A stretch of DNA of 64,000 nt from Pochonia chlamydosporia 170 (lineage: Eukaryota > Ascomycota > Sordariomycetes > Hypocreales > Clavicipitaceae): contig NC_035790.1 of NCBI RefSeq assembly GCF_001653235.2, positions 7,502,001-7,566,000 of the forward strand, in the 5' to 3' direction. The notes under the pieces were generated by a model. That model did no database searches, was not told the origin of the DNA, and was given only the letters and a program-made list of their open reading frames with translations. The position numbers and the translations under genes were made by a program. Positions 46,022 to 57,848 of this stretch are shown piece after piece. Positions within the stretch are counted from its first letter, which is position 1; every line of letters starts with the position of its first letter.

Positions 46022-48178
46022 TTAGTCGCCGCCAAACTCGGCTCCCCATTTCTCGACAGCCTTGTCAATCTTCTTCCGGTAGAGTTGCTGTGACTGGCAC
46101 ATCTCTAGGAAAACCTCATACTTGGCATCGAGAAGAGCCTTCTCGCCAGCATCAGTACCTGGCTCGACGAGACGACCACGCTTGCTCATCCGGTCCATAA
46201 TGTCCCAAAGGGTCTCGGGCTCAGATCCGTCCTCCCTGTTGTGGCTGGCTGCCTTGGCACCTAACATGGCTGCGCCGTGGACGACAGCCGCATGGACATA
46301 TCGTGGGATCAGAACAGGCATGCTGCAAGCCGTAGCGAGCAGGTTCATCAAGACTGGATTCTGGCACTGAGAGCCAGACATGAAGATGGATGAGATTTCA
46401 TGGCCGGACTTGTTCATCTGCTCAATGATCTGTCGGGTCTGCATGGCAATGAATTCCATTGTAGCATAGTACCACAAAGCCATATTATCGGTGCTCTTGT
46501 CGCTATCGAGGCCAATCATTGATCCCTTCATGCTGGGATCTGCAATGGGAGAGCGGTTACCCCACAGGTCACCGTAGAAAAAGTGGTGTCTGCCGAGATA
46601 GGGAATGCCGGGAGCATTCTGCTTCTCAGCCATGTACTCCAAGTGAGCATTCAAAAAGTCATAAATGTGCTTGTCCTCGGCCTTGGCCAGGGCGCAGGTC
46701 TCATTGTACGCCGGGTGGATGTCCAACATGTGTCGTAGCAGCTCTCCTGTAGCGGACTGACCACCTTCGGCAAGCCAGTATCCAGGTAGGAGAACATCTC
46801 GGTATGGGCCCCAAACGCCAGGAACGAAGACGGGGTCTTTGGACATGGCCAGATGGCAGGTGGAGGTACCTGCCACAGCAGCCAAACGAGTGAATGCTTG
46901 TGAAAGGTCATTGTGAGGCACGTTGGCATTGAGTTCATCGTCGCCGAGGTCAACCTTGGCACCGACGGTACCGATCCAACCAGCATAGGCGTCGATGACA
47001 CCGCTTCCTACGGCAATACCCATGGGCAGACCGAGCTGGTACGCTGCCTGGCGGCTTAGGGTGCCGACCGATTCACCAGCACTAAAATACTTTCCATTCT
47101 GCGAGAGACTTGTTAGCCGTGGATTGACAGTTTCACATGACGTCTCATGCGTATTCAACTTACCACTTCATGAACACCCCCCATCTTCTCGAAGTTGTTT
47201 TTGGACAAGTCACCCAGGCCAATAGTCTCAAAGAAGTCTTCTTGCCAACCCTTTTCACTGTTGTCAACGCCAATGGGAACGTATCCCTGCTTACAGACGG
47301 TGCTACAAAAGCTTCGGGCCTCGTTGCCAGTAGCCAGGTGCGTAAGGGCATCGCCCAGGTCGTAAAACTTGCAACGGGCAAACTGCTCAGCGGGCATGTT
47401 GTTCTTGAGCCAAAGAATCTTGGGGATTTCCATTTCAATGCTCATCTTGCCACCGACATATTTAAGAAGCTTGTGCTTGGTGCTGTTGATCAATTCCGTC
47501 TCCTCAACGGGGCGGTGGTCGAGCCACAGGATAACGTTGCGGTCGTGGCCATCGTTGGCAAAGTCCGGACCGGTAACGGGCACAGGCTCATCGGTGTCGG
47601 TAGAGAAAACGGCGAGCGAGCAAGTCGCATCGAAGCCAATACCTTTAATGAGGCTTGGGTCAACGTTGGACTCACTCACAACTCGGCGGACACACTCGCA
47701 GATGCACTGCCAAATGTCTGTGGTGGATTGCTCCTGTGAGATTTGTTAGTCGAAATGGGCTCCCCGACTCATGGACTTGTGGCTATGAGCTTCAGGGCGT
47801 CTCGTACATAGTATCCCGTCTCGGGCTGCCACAGCTTGATGTTTTCAGAGGCCAGGGCCTTGATATCGCCAGTCTCGTCAATGATACATGCTCGGGCGGA
47901 GCCAGTGCCAACATCTACACCAATGTAGTAGTCCTAGATGAGGAGAGCAAAGCTCGTGTTAGTCAATTGATCGTGGAGCTCCCCAAACTTTGCTGAATTG
48001 TCGCTGACAGCAGTACTCAAGCTTTCAAACTGCAAAAATTCTCGAGTGAAGCTACATGCACTACGCCATGCATGGCAATGAAGCTTTGGGAGGGGGTGGC
48101 AATTACCGAGACATTGGGCGGCCTGTTCACGGGTGGCAATCCGTCAGTATTAACGGTTCGAGTACCGGAAATCTCCAT
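46022..48178 (-). CDS. FGGY-family carbohydrate kinase, ribulokinase-like
   Basis: Predicted 614 aa from exons 48178-48107, 47933-47808, 47733-47164 and 47098-46022; introns 47934-48106, 47809-47932... (acceptor before 47733) and 47099-47163 keep phase 0 throughout. DYYIGVDVGTGSARA is the N-terminal phosphate-binding loop of the actin-fold kinases. VILWLDHR, GVIDAYAGWIG (with the catalytic Asp) and FFYGDLWGNRSPIADP place it in the FGGY group that includes human FGGY and yeast Ydr109c, which phosphorylates D-ribulose. Expected action is cytosolic ATP-dependent phosphorylation of a pentulose. The true start is uncertain: the ATG at 48178 (MEISGTRTV) gives a good protein, but an upstream exon near 48330-48362 ending in a GTAAGT donor could add MYAYNKPIKAM. 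Confidence 0.88.
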
Positions 48179-50651
48179 GGCAAAGCTTCTCGTAAGACCA
48201 GACTTGAAGGTAGATCCGGCACGAAGTTCCAATTGACCAAGCAACAAGCTTGAACAAGGCAGAAATACCAAAAAAGAGATGGAGGAAGAGGAAAGAAAAA
48301 GAGGAAGGATAAGAACAAGCGAGACTTACTCCATGGCCTTGATGGGCTTATTGTAGGCGTACATGATTTGTCCCAATCGAGCGAGCTCAAGCTCAACAGC
48401 TTTCTTTGTCTTTTTGTCTAGGCGCAGCTGCAAAAGGCGGGAGGGGCAAATGGTGGCGTTGCAGACGGGTTCGATCTTGTCTCGGCTGGTATGGTCTGGT
48501 CTGGTATGATGTGGTGTGGTGTGGTGTCTGGTGCCTTTGTGCGACTTCGGTCTTGGTGCCGTGGTTGCGTTCGTGGTGTCTGTCTGTCTGTCTGTGTCTG
48601 CGTGTGTCTGCTTATTTTTGGCCCCGTCGGCAGTGCTGTGCTCTATTCCCCGACTAGTTCCTCGCTCAAGGTGTTCCAGGGAAGCCGAAGCAGTCCAAAC
48701 TGAATTTTGTGGCTGATTTCAGTTTAACCAGTTGAGTGGTACAGAGTATGGGTGCGGAAGAATGCAAGAGCTCAATGGTAAGACACAACCACCACGTCGG
48801 TTTGTGGATGGGGGAGGCGTCTTTGTTTGGGAGGGGGGACTGGAACTCTCAAGCTGGTTGAGTTGGATGGTTAAAACACCAAGACGATGAGAGAAGAGAA
48901 GTGACGAATGCGGCTAACCTGGATGGACGAGTTTTAAAGGGTCAAAGGGTCTTTCTCACTCACAGTGCACATGTCTAAGAAAGACTTGGAACATTTTGGT
49001 CTTCTTTGGTCAAGTGGAGGAGCGATGACGGCACTGGGACATGGACCAGACGGATGATAGCAGACCAGAATGGAGACAGATGCTGGAGACACTCCCTCGA
49101 CTCTCCGCCAAACAAAGCTGCTGCGTGTGTCCATCACAGTTGATGGTGGGATGGAGCTCAAGGTCAAGGAGCTCCCGGCAGTAGGCAATGCCAAACCGAC
49201 TTGCTGCTGACATGGACATGGATGCATCATGTCAAGTTCACCTCCAGTCCAAACCAGCAACCCGAAAACATCTCGACTGACCAGATCGCCGTCGCCAATC
49301 CCGCACCGCCCTGACCAGCTCGCAGCTTGGCGCCCCCTCCCCTGTATTCTTGGTCCCTCTGCTGCAGATTGCCCCACTAACAGCGGGGAAGCTCCAGATT
49401 GTTGCCACCAGACTCCCTTGCGACTCAGTGGATGTCGCCTCTGCCGCCGGGGAAGCCGCCGCTCCCAGCGAGCACAAGCATCATTGATGGAGCATTTGAG
49501 ACAAGAAAGTGTTGAGAGCTGCTGTAGGCAAAGAGCATCCATTGATAACACATGTAGTGATAAGCGGTGTCTGTGTAGAAGAAAGTAACGAATTGATGCG
49601 ATACTGTAATAACTACCGTAAATATCGGGCAATTTAAGCACCGGGATACGGGGCACCATGATGGTCAATCAGCCCAAGATCCATAGTGTCCAAGAATCCA
49701 TCACCACCGCGGCAAACTCATCCATCTCCGCGACAAAAATCTACGACACAGAAAAATTCATGGGACAATCGCTCTTCCAGATTATGCTTCCATTACCCGA
49801 CGGCTCTAAGCTTGCCAAATGCTCCACGTTTTTCTTTTATCTCGGTGCCTATTTCTTCTCCGATCGCGGCTCCTCGCTGTTGAAAGCAGGTAGGTGTCTC
49901 GAAGTTGTAGATCAAAACGTATGTGTGCTGGTCATGGTTGGAGAAATGTTGAATTTCATTCATGCTTGTCTATCTCTCTTTCCATTTTGTTTATTTTATT
50001 TCCTTAATTTATGTATCTTCTTGTCCCCTCTAGCATCCTCTTGGCGTAGGCGTAGATTCTTCCTGTAGATTTCTTGGCACATCCATGCGGTGGCAAACCA
50101 CTGAAAGTTGGTCGACAAGAATTGCAGCCTGGTTGATTGAGTCGGCTTCGTCGCCGAACTCCCCGGTCCACATCCAACCGTGAAGTGAAAGGAGTCCAGC
50201 CAGGATATTGATCACTTGTGGACTCTTTGACAGTCAAATCGCAATAGTCGGTTTATCAGTTTGTACCACTACAAGCCAATTATTTTATCTTCATACACTT
50301 AGTCAATGCCATTGCTATCACGAGTCTAGATATATCCTAGCAACTATCTCAGTTCAGATTCGCCAAGTTCCATAGCCAGAACCCCCTCCACGAAGGCCTG
50401 AGATCAGAGTCGAATAGAATTCCCCAGCCTTCACCATATTATTACCATACCACTACGGTACCAATGATTCACTGTAGACATGCCACTCAGATCCTCTATA
50501 GACACAGCAGGATTATTGCTGAGTCCATTGCCTCGACAACTCAGCCAGCGAGACGCAAGCCCATCAAGGCAAGAAAAGTTATATCACCATCCACATGCAA
50601 GATATTCATACAACCAGCAAGCATGTCACATCAATTCATCAATCATATATG
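48179..50651. other. 2.5-kb intergenic region upstream of FGGY kinase gene
   Basis: Holds the FGGY promoter and leader, with TGGT/GGTG low-complexity repeats (48489-48533) and a GTCT microsatellite (about 48578-48596). A CT-rich (in gene sense) stretch is at 48820-48900. A small two-exon candidate gene (49658-50068) is listed separately. The rest has no supported gene. Confidence 0.45.
49658..50068 (+). CDS. Candidate small two-exon gene
   Basis: The ATG at 49658 has a good context (GGCACCATGATGG). Exon 49658-49889 ends at a GTAGGT donor. A pyrimidine-rich acceptor (TTGTCCCCTCTAG) at 50033 joins in frame to 50034-50068, giving 88 aa ending RRRRFFL. The middle (FFFYLGAYFF) is hydrophobic but short. 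Without splicing the frame stays open to the same stop, giving 136 aa. No family is recognised, and the ORF could be chance. Confidence 0.25.
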   Translation: MMVNQPKIHSVQESITTAANSSISATKIYDTEKFMGQSLFQIMLPLPDGSKLAKCSTFFFYLGAYFFSDRGSSLLKAGRCLEVVDQNVCVLVMVGEMLNFIHACLSLFPFCLFYFLNLCIFLSPLASSWRRRRFFL

Positions 50652-53484
50652 TCACGGCTCCAACTCCCCATCACACCGCGAATCAACCAATATAACCACC
50701 GTAATCGTAGCAGCATACGCTTCCCGTATAGCACACGCCATACTACCAGCAGTTAGCAAGGCCCAAATCCCGTCCAAATAACGCAAAGCAAAACAAAAGC
50801 GTGGAAAGAGTGAAAAGAAAACTCACCATGTCTTCCGTATATCAGCCACCACAGCACTCAACCCCCAATGCGAGCACCACGCCCTCGCCAACACCTCATT
50901 GTCCGCCACCCCATACGCCTCCACAACAAGCACCTTCTCGTCATCGCCATCATCATCAATAAAATCAAAGTCCTCGTCATACCCCATATTCAGAAGCGGC
51001 GGCGCAGGACTAGACCTCGCACTGGTAGACCCCTTCCTCAGATTCTTGTAATACAGGCCTCCCCAATCCCTCACGCGGACAACCTCATCCGCCGTGACCA
51101 CGCGGTACACGTAGTCGAAGAACAGCGGGTGCGGGGGCTGCGAGCACGGCCAGGCCATCACAAAGGACACATCGTACATGAGCCTCAGGGGCCAGGACAT
51201 GCCGTCTATGGCAAACTGCACGGTTGCGTCGAACAGCCGCGGGCCAGGATTGGAGGTTGCCTCGTCGGCCATTGTGACGACAGGCTTGAAACCCGCGAGT
51301 TCGATGCGCACCGTGTCCACTTCCAGGGACTCTTCGTCCGGCACGACGAGGGTGTACTCGTCTATGGGGTAGGACTGGGCGGTAGGGCCGAGGGGGTCTG
51401 ATCTGTCCTTCATGTCCTCCACGTCCGAGGGGCTCATGCGGCGGTCCATCTGTTTGGGGCGGCGGGTGCGGATGCGTGCGATTTGCGAGCGGCCCAGATC
51501 GCTGGTTGGCCGGGCTGGGCCGATCCAGCCTGCTACGCTGCGGCATGTTGGGGCGAGGACTTTGCCGACAATGCAGCTTGCTGACCAGTATGTATGGCTA
51601 TTACGGTACTGGAAGCCGCTTTGCGGGTGGAGGTGGGAGAGGAGAGCGAGGTCGTCGGTTGCCGAGTCGGGATCCAGGTCGATGAGGGTGTTCATGATGA
51701 GGAACGGGAATGTGGGCTGTGTTTTGTCAGAGACTGATAATGAGGCGTTGAATGAGATAGTAACATACTCCCGGTAGTACGAGACCGCTAAAGAATGCAA
51801 AAGCGTCAGAGCTAATTGCGTCTAAACGAAACTCTTCATCGTGAACCCTCAAGTTCTCCATGGTGGCATTCAAATTCGGCCACTTCATGGCTTGGGCGAA
51901 CCGCTTCAGAACTTTGACCTGTCTCTTTTTCAACTTGTACCGCAGATTTGCTGCATTCGTTAGCACTCTTCTGCTTCAGCACAGCCAACACATGCATGGG
52001 AGCAGAATAAACATTAACTCACTCTGTTCCGGCGTCCCCCCAAACCCATCAACCCGCACATGCTCCCTCCACCTCCTCGCCAACGCCAAATTCCACCGAA
52101 TAGTCGGCGGAATCTGACCCAACAGCCTCTCCCTCGCCCACTCCCCATGGCTCCTCGAATGGATCCTCAAATCCAGCTCCAAACTCAGCAGCAGCTGGTG
52201 GAAAAACTTGCGATACACATCAGGATTGATATCCTCCGGGTTGAATATAAATCTCGTAACGACCTGGTTCTTTGGTTCTGTAAAGTCAATCCAGTCCGGC
52301 CGCGACAAGACGAGCAGCAAATCGGTTATTTGCTTATCAAGAGTCTTGTGCGGGTTGAGGATGCGCTCCGGGTCACGAAGCATCCGCTTGTACAGAATCC
52401 TGTACAAGAGGTTCTCGTCGTCGTCTTCCAAGCCTGCTTGAAGTTCTTTTAGGCGCTCCAAAATGCGGGACAGGTCCATGCTGCGCGGGAGGACACCCGA
52501 GTCTCGAAGGGCGATGCTCGGCGGAAGGGAAGACGACATGGATACCCATTGGTTGAGGGTTATAGTTCCTGGTCGTTGGCCGTATAAGAATGCGCAGCTG
52601 GGTTGTTCTAATGACTCCCAGGGTGCAGACGGCCTGCCTGGGCCCTGAAGGCGTAGTGTCATGAGCGAGGACATGGAGTCATGGAGACTTATGGCGTCCG
52701 AGTCGTCAGGTCGACTGCTCGATGTTGTCGCGTACAAGGCGTAGTAATGCTCTGGTGCATGTGGAATAGCTCTCTTGTGCCCTTTATACAATGGTGCCCC
52801 ACGGGCAATAAGTTCCATGGCATGCTGGGGTGGTAATTCCTCATCATCAGGTAATCCTGGTGGCGGCCATTCTGTCAATACCGGCGGCGGCGGCGTTTCA
52901 ACTCTGTCCTCTTGAACGCCGTTCTTGTGTCGTCCCCCATTTGGACTACCATATTCGTCAACACCTTCTGATTCGGGTTTTGAACGTCGCGGGCGTCTCC
53001 GCGAAGGTCGTGGTTCTTCCACCACAGGAGCCGGCGCAGGTTTACTCGTCCGACTGGCCTTGTGCGGAGGGACATTGCTATTCCCATTCATTTTCCGCGG
53101 CGCATGGTCTCCCCCGTTTCGCTGGACGTCGCCAATATCAACCCTTCGAGGAGCGTCACCTCCGTTTCGCGGACTGTTCTCAAAGTTGACCCGCCTAGGT
53201 GCCTCATCACCGTTGACTCGTCTCTGCGCATCACCATGAGGCTTGCGCGGCGCTTCAAAGCCGTTACCATTCGGTCTCTTCGGCGCCTTCCTAACCTTGC
53301 CGGGCGCTTCATTAGGAGGTGCCTGTCGCGATGTCGCCTTATCCTGTTTCACCTTATCCTCATCTGAAGAGGAGCTTCCTCGGTCCCTAAAGGCCTTGAG
53401 ACCCTTTGACGCAAGACTCTTTGTGCGCAGAATACCGCCAAAGAAGCCCTTCTTCTTCTTCGTCGTTCCTTTTTCATCATCCAT
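50652..53484 (-). CDS. Unrecognised 874-aa fungal protein
   Basis: Predicted from exons 53484-52023, 51950-51769, 51716-50827 and 50742-50652. Introns are 51951-52022, 51717-51768 and 50743-50826; the last avoids an apparent stop at 50823 and adds a coherent C-terminus (TCMACAIREAYAATI...ELEP). The N-terminal 150 residues are basic and repetitive: KKKKGFFGG near the start, then degenerate repeats around APRRV/NGGD (about residues 75-135), then a nuclear-like RRRPRRSK. From about residue 210 the protein is ordered and helical (ILERLKELQAGLEDDDENLL, YRKFFHQLLLSLELDLRIH), followed by a beta-rich C-terminal half with many Trp/Tyr/Pro. I see no known catalytic motif. The exon structure and codon use argue for a real gene of unknown function. 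Confidence 0.75.
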
Positions 53485-54786
53485 CTTGGCATCGAAATAA
53501 GACAGAAGTCGCTTGCAAGAGAGTGCAGTACGCCGCGCTCAACTCTCCCCGGTGAAGTCCTGTGAGTTCCGAGCTTTCGTTACGGCGCCGCGCGCCACAT
53601 TTGCCGTTTCAGTAATCGCAGTTCCTCGCCAACTTGGTCCGTCGTAGAAGAATAGTACAAAAGTCGATAGAAATCCAAGAATAAGCAACCATAGATGCGT
53701 GCTCGATACCAATTGCTCGCTCCAAGAGTATTGGTGTCTCGTGCTGGGGTTGCAAAGCAGTGCCACCTAAGCTCTCACGAAAATACCCATGTCATGCTCG
53801 CATGAAATGCAAATAAATGTCAGCGCTTCATTCGCTCGTGTAACAAGAACAAAATTGACCGAATGAACAATTATAAAAATGGGCAAAGGGCGTCAAAATA
53901 GCCGCCTATCCCATTATGCTTCTTCTTGGAACAATGGCGGAATGCATGCCAGTGTCGCAAGATAATGAATGGAGAGGGTATGAATAAAAGTGCATGTCAT
54001 CCGGGAAGGGGCACGAAAAAAAAAAAAAAAAGATTGTCAACCCGAACACGGCAAATGTTTGCAACAGCCTCCTCTTCATGCAGGGATGGCTTACAACTGC
54101 ATGTGTCGTTTGAGAATTCGGGCGGCCTGTGAGGAGGCTGGTTCAGATCTGTCTGCACTTGGGAATTTGGACTTGGGACTTGCATGTGTGAGTTTCCAGT
54201 CTCTACACCAAACCAAACACAAGCTGGAGGCTGGTTGGTGGGCGAGCTCTCGTTGTGGCCAATCGCTTCCCTAGCCTCTCATGCACATGATGGGCGGCTT
54301 TGGGTAAATCAACGACCACGTCAACATGCTTTCAACGCCACGCGGATGGCCGCACCAACAAACGGCCAACCAACAAAATCCAATCTTGCTGCTCTTGGAC
54401 CCTGTCGTCACTGGACTCTGCTGTTGTGTTCCCTTCTTCATCATGCCATGGCTCGAGGCGCTTAAGCTTACTTCATTGTCCTAAGTACCTAGGTACTATT
54501 CGCCGTCCTAGCTGGCTTATCTAACATGTACAAGTGCTACGTCCGAAAAGTAAAACAAAAAATCAATCCACGTTTCCAGCAAATTTCTCTCGGAACAAAC
54601 TTCAAATAGATACATCTGTCCAATGCCTTCATCATACACAGCCCGTCCAGCTCAAAAATCCCAAATGCACATGCACTGCTCCAACTCCCATGATGCACGT
54701 TTCTGTTCTCCTTGCGCTCAGTGCCACCGCCGGTCCACCGCCAACCTGATGCTTCACTGCAAAATGAGTAACCTCTCGGTCCCTAA
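53485..54786. other. Intergenic region
   Basis: Promoter of the 874-aa gene and 3' flank of vtc4. It contains a possible upstream ORF with a membrane segment (53539-53766), a 17-base A run near 54016-54032 and a GTACCTAGGTAC palindrome near 54486. Otherwise nothing is seen. Confidence 0.45.
53539..53766 (-). CDS. Candidate small membrane ORF or uORF
   Basis: A frame of 75 codons ends TGA at 53539-53541, only 54 bp before the ATG of the 874-aa gene. It holds one clear hydrophobic segment (HLWLLILGFLSTFVLFF). It has no in-frame ATG near its start. It begins at GTG directly after CTTAG, which could be a splice acceptor; the seven codons before it (MGIFVRA) end in that in-frame TAG. It may be the 3' exon of a small gene or a leader ORF. 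Support is weak. Confidence 0.22.
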   Translation of the reverse strand: MALLCNPSTRHQYSWSEQLVSSTHLWLLILGFLSTFVLFFYDGPSWRGTAITETANVARGAVTKARNSQDFTGES

Positions 54787-57252
54787 TCACCTCAGCTCAT
54801 CTGAGATGACGTCTGTGCTGGTATCATTGCCGCCGCCCAGCTTCGAAAACGCCTTCTGGTACTACACAACAATATGTCAGCCTCTCACCTGCACCACCGC
54901 ACTGTATCAAGCCAAGCTTAGGCCTGTACTCACCTGCAATATAAAATTCACAATGAGCGCCACCATCAAGGCAACACTGATTATCAACGGCCCAAGCATG
55001 TTGTCAAAGTCCTTTCCACTTCTCTCCAAAATCATGCCCCTCCGCACCTGATGCATATAGTAGCCCCAGAGGCCCGCGAATGCCGCAATAAGCACGTAGA
55101 CAGCTCCCATTGCCTCCGCAAGAAAGTTTTTACCAGCGGCAGTATACAGTGCCAAGGCCAAACTGCCCTGGAGAATGGCAATATGCTGCCACTTCAAGAA
55201 CGTACGCTCATTTGCCAGCCACACCTTGGGCTCAACCTTCAGCTCGCCCATGTTCTTGATCCATTGCTTCGGCTCAACGACACCCTCAGGAAGCTGCGCC
55301 TTCTGAGCACGCTTCGCTTTGGCGTACTTGGATAAGGAGAGACCAGGCAGAACAGAGGACAACGTGCCATAGCCTCTTCGATTCTCTGTTTGCTCCTCCC
55401 GCTGCTGAGAATTGCTGGACTCGCCCTCTTCTTCGCCATTGGCAACACCACTCGTCCTGCGAAGTGAAGTAGACATGGCAGCCTTGGAGTCCGCAGCCAT
55501 TCTGTCAGCCAAGTATGACTTGCCAACTGGTGAACTCTGCGCAGCCCGGTACGAGGTAGGCACTGTGCCAATCAAGCTGCCAACAGCCAATGCGTCATCG
55601 GCTCTCTGCGCTCGTCTCTGCTCCTCTTCCTCAAACGCCTTTTGAGGATCCTTGCGAATGTCCGTCTCGAGATCACTTAGCCAGAATGGGAGATTGTTCA
55701 CATGATCCTCAAACAAAGAGGCCACGCCGTGGACAAACTTGGAGAATCTCGGCGCTGGATGCACGAGATGTGAGCCCATAAGGTCCTCGATCCATGAGGG
55801 TCGCTTCCGATTTCCATCCTCTTTGAGCTTGATCTCAAGCACGGCAAAAGGAAATTTGGAAACCTCGCTCTGGTTGATATTTCGGAATGGGTACGTCATG
55901 CTGCTGTTGTCGATATCAGCTCGGTGCCAGTCACTGGGGTCGCGGCATGGGCGTTCGGGATCTAGAGTATCTTCTCGAATGAAGGCGAGGTTTGTATCAA
56001 TCGAGATACGGACGCGAGGGTCTAGCGGCTTCTGGAAGGCTGTTCGGACGTAGTTTGCTCTCAGAACCGGACCCAGCTTCTTTTCCTTGACAAACTCCTG
56101 AATCTTGGACACAGTTTCCTTGTAGCTTTCAATCTTGTCGGCGGGCTGGCCTTGGCGCTCCATCTTCTGCACGCTCTTCTCCATAGTATATTCTCCGTCA
56201 ATAAATGGCTTGACGTATTTATCCTTGATGGTGAATTTGTGCTCCTCGCTGCTGCCTGTGGCATCGGCGACCTTTTGCTCGAGAAAGATGTCGGGTCGAG
56301 TATTCAGCTGGCCATACCAACGCAATCGAAGCGAAGACGTCTCTGACTGACGATCAACTTTGTCGGAGTAGAGCTCGAACTTTTTGTTGTCGAAGTAAAG
56401 CGAGGTAATGGCTGGAGAGTCGTTCCCATCCACCTCCTTGGATGTTTGGTCGCTATACACGAGAGAAGGGAGTCGGCGAAGAATCAACGTCTGAACTTCG
56501 AGCAAGTTGTCAGGGTGCACCCAGACTGTAAATCGTCAGCAAACGTTCAAGGAATGTCCAACAAAATACTCAAAAAGCCAACATGTAGATCCAGTGTTGC
56601 ACGTACATTTATGAGCGGTATATCGCTCCCCATTGTGAGTCTCTCCCTGGCTATCCAAGTCCAGCACGTTCTGCTCTCCAGAAGCACCCTCCAGTTGCTG
56701 CCTAATGGCAAAGTACATGATAGACAGCTTGTTCAGTAGCGGCGAGTATCCCTGCTCAGAATTGAAAGGTCGCTGCGACAAGCTGAGCTGCATCATGGGA
56801 CGGACCTTGTACCGGTCACCCCGCTTGCGGTCATGCTTCTTGACAATCTTGAGGAAACCAGTATAATTGATGCTGCTGTACTTTTTGAGCTCCTTGACCT
56901 CGTTAGTGATGCTATCAAGCTCCTTCTCCAGCTCCTTCAATTTGGCCGTCTCTTCCTCCGAACGGGTAACCTGGGCGTCACCCTCAGGTGGCGATAGCTC
57001 TTTGAGCTTCTCAAAGGCAGCCTCCACTCGCTGCTTGAGGGCATCGACTCGCTCTTGCTGGAAGCCAGCGACCTTTTCGAGCTGGACATTGAAGATTTCG
57101 TCACAGAAACGGTTCTCGTCGTCCTCGGTCCAAGGCACACTGTCATCGTCAAACTTGTCCTCGTGCAGCAGGGCTTTGAGCTTGCTATAGTCAATGTATT
57201 TGTCCTTCCATGGCGCATAAGTGGCCTCCCGAAGAGTCTTGCCGAATCGCAT
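54787..57252 (-). CDS. vtc4: Vacuolar transporter chaperone Vtc4, polyphosphate polymerase
   Basis: Predicted 770 aa from exons 57252-56607, 56525-54934 and 54861-54787, introns 56526-56606 and 54862-54933 in frame. The ATG at 57252 starts MRFGKTLRE, the canonical SPX start. The SPX domain (about 1-160) senses inositol pyrophosphates (Lys cluster in YTGFLKIVKKHDRK). The polymerase tunnel domain follows: KFWVHPDNLLEVQTLILRRL, SLRLRWYG, DIFLEQK, RISIDTNLAFIRED and FAVLEIKL, where the Arg pair and the Glu match residues implicated in yeast Vtc4 catalysis. The C-terminus has three membrane helices (DUF202-like: AILQGSLALALY, AVYVLIAAFAGLWGYY, LIISVALMVALIVNFIL). The enzyme makes polyphosphate from ATP and moves it into the vacuole. 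An E-box 591 bp upstream fits PHO-type control. Confidence 0.96.
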
Positions 57253-57842
57253 CTTTGTCGTGTATCGAGATGTTGATCGGTTCGACGGGAGAGACGAAGG
57301 GCCACTGGTGAGGAGGGGAAAGCGGTCCGAGAGAGCAATTGATGAAGAGGTGTGCCAATGCTGTCCTGGATGGCAAGAAGCCGCCGTCACACAAGCCCAA
57401 AAGTCAAAACCAGCGGCAGGCCAGAAGCGAGGGACAGAAACGAATGGGTATATTGATTGAAGCAATTGGGGCAAGTAGAAAAGGAAGAAAACAACAAAAA
57501 AATTGCGTAAGTAGCCAACCTCCACTCCGGCCACACGAGATTTCCAGCAGGCTATGGTGGACTATACCAGGACCAGCAATCTGCAGCAGTCCAGACAGCT
57601 TGATGACCCCATCAACGTTGTCGTGCTGCTTGGTTCTGTTGGAGATTCTCTCTCAGGTGCAGGTGCGTCGACCGGGGCAGGAGCAGGAAACCGGGACCCC
57701 ACCACATGCACCTTCCCAACTCCACCACACATCGGCGCCATTGGCAACAGCTCTCTGGTCGGCCACCAGGGAAAGAACCACTCAGAGCCACTCACTTGCT
57801 GTCCATTTGCGGCCAATTGCCCTATCAACGATATGGAACTGG

Positions 57843-57848
57843 CACGTG
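57843..57848. promoter_or_regulatory. CACGTG E-box upstream of vtc4
   Basis: CACGTG inside GGCACGTGCC, 591 bp upstream of the vtc4 ATG. Yeast Pho4 and Neurospora NUC-1 bind CACGTG, and VTC genes belong to the yeast phosphate regulon. Use of this site is an inference. Confidence 0.4.

Noticed and set aside
48934..49668. 244-codon minus-strand frame
   Set aside because: Overlaps comparable frames on the other strand and shows no domain or plausible exon context.
50464..50781. 105-codon plus-strand frame
   Set aside because: It is antisense to the last exon and last intron of the 874-aa gene.
57253..57534. 94-codon N-terminal extension of Vtc4
   Set aside because: SPX proteins start at MRFGK; the extension lies in the leader and has no conserved features.
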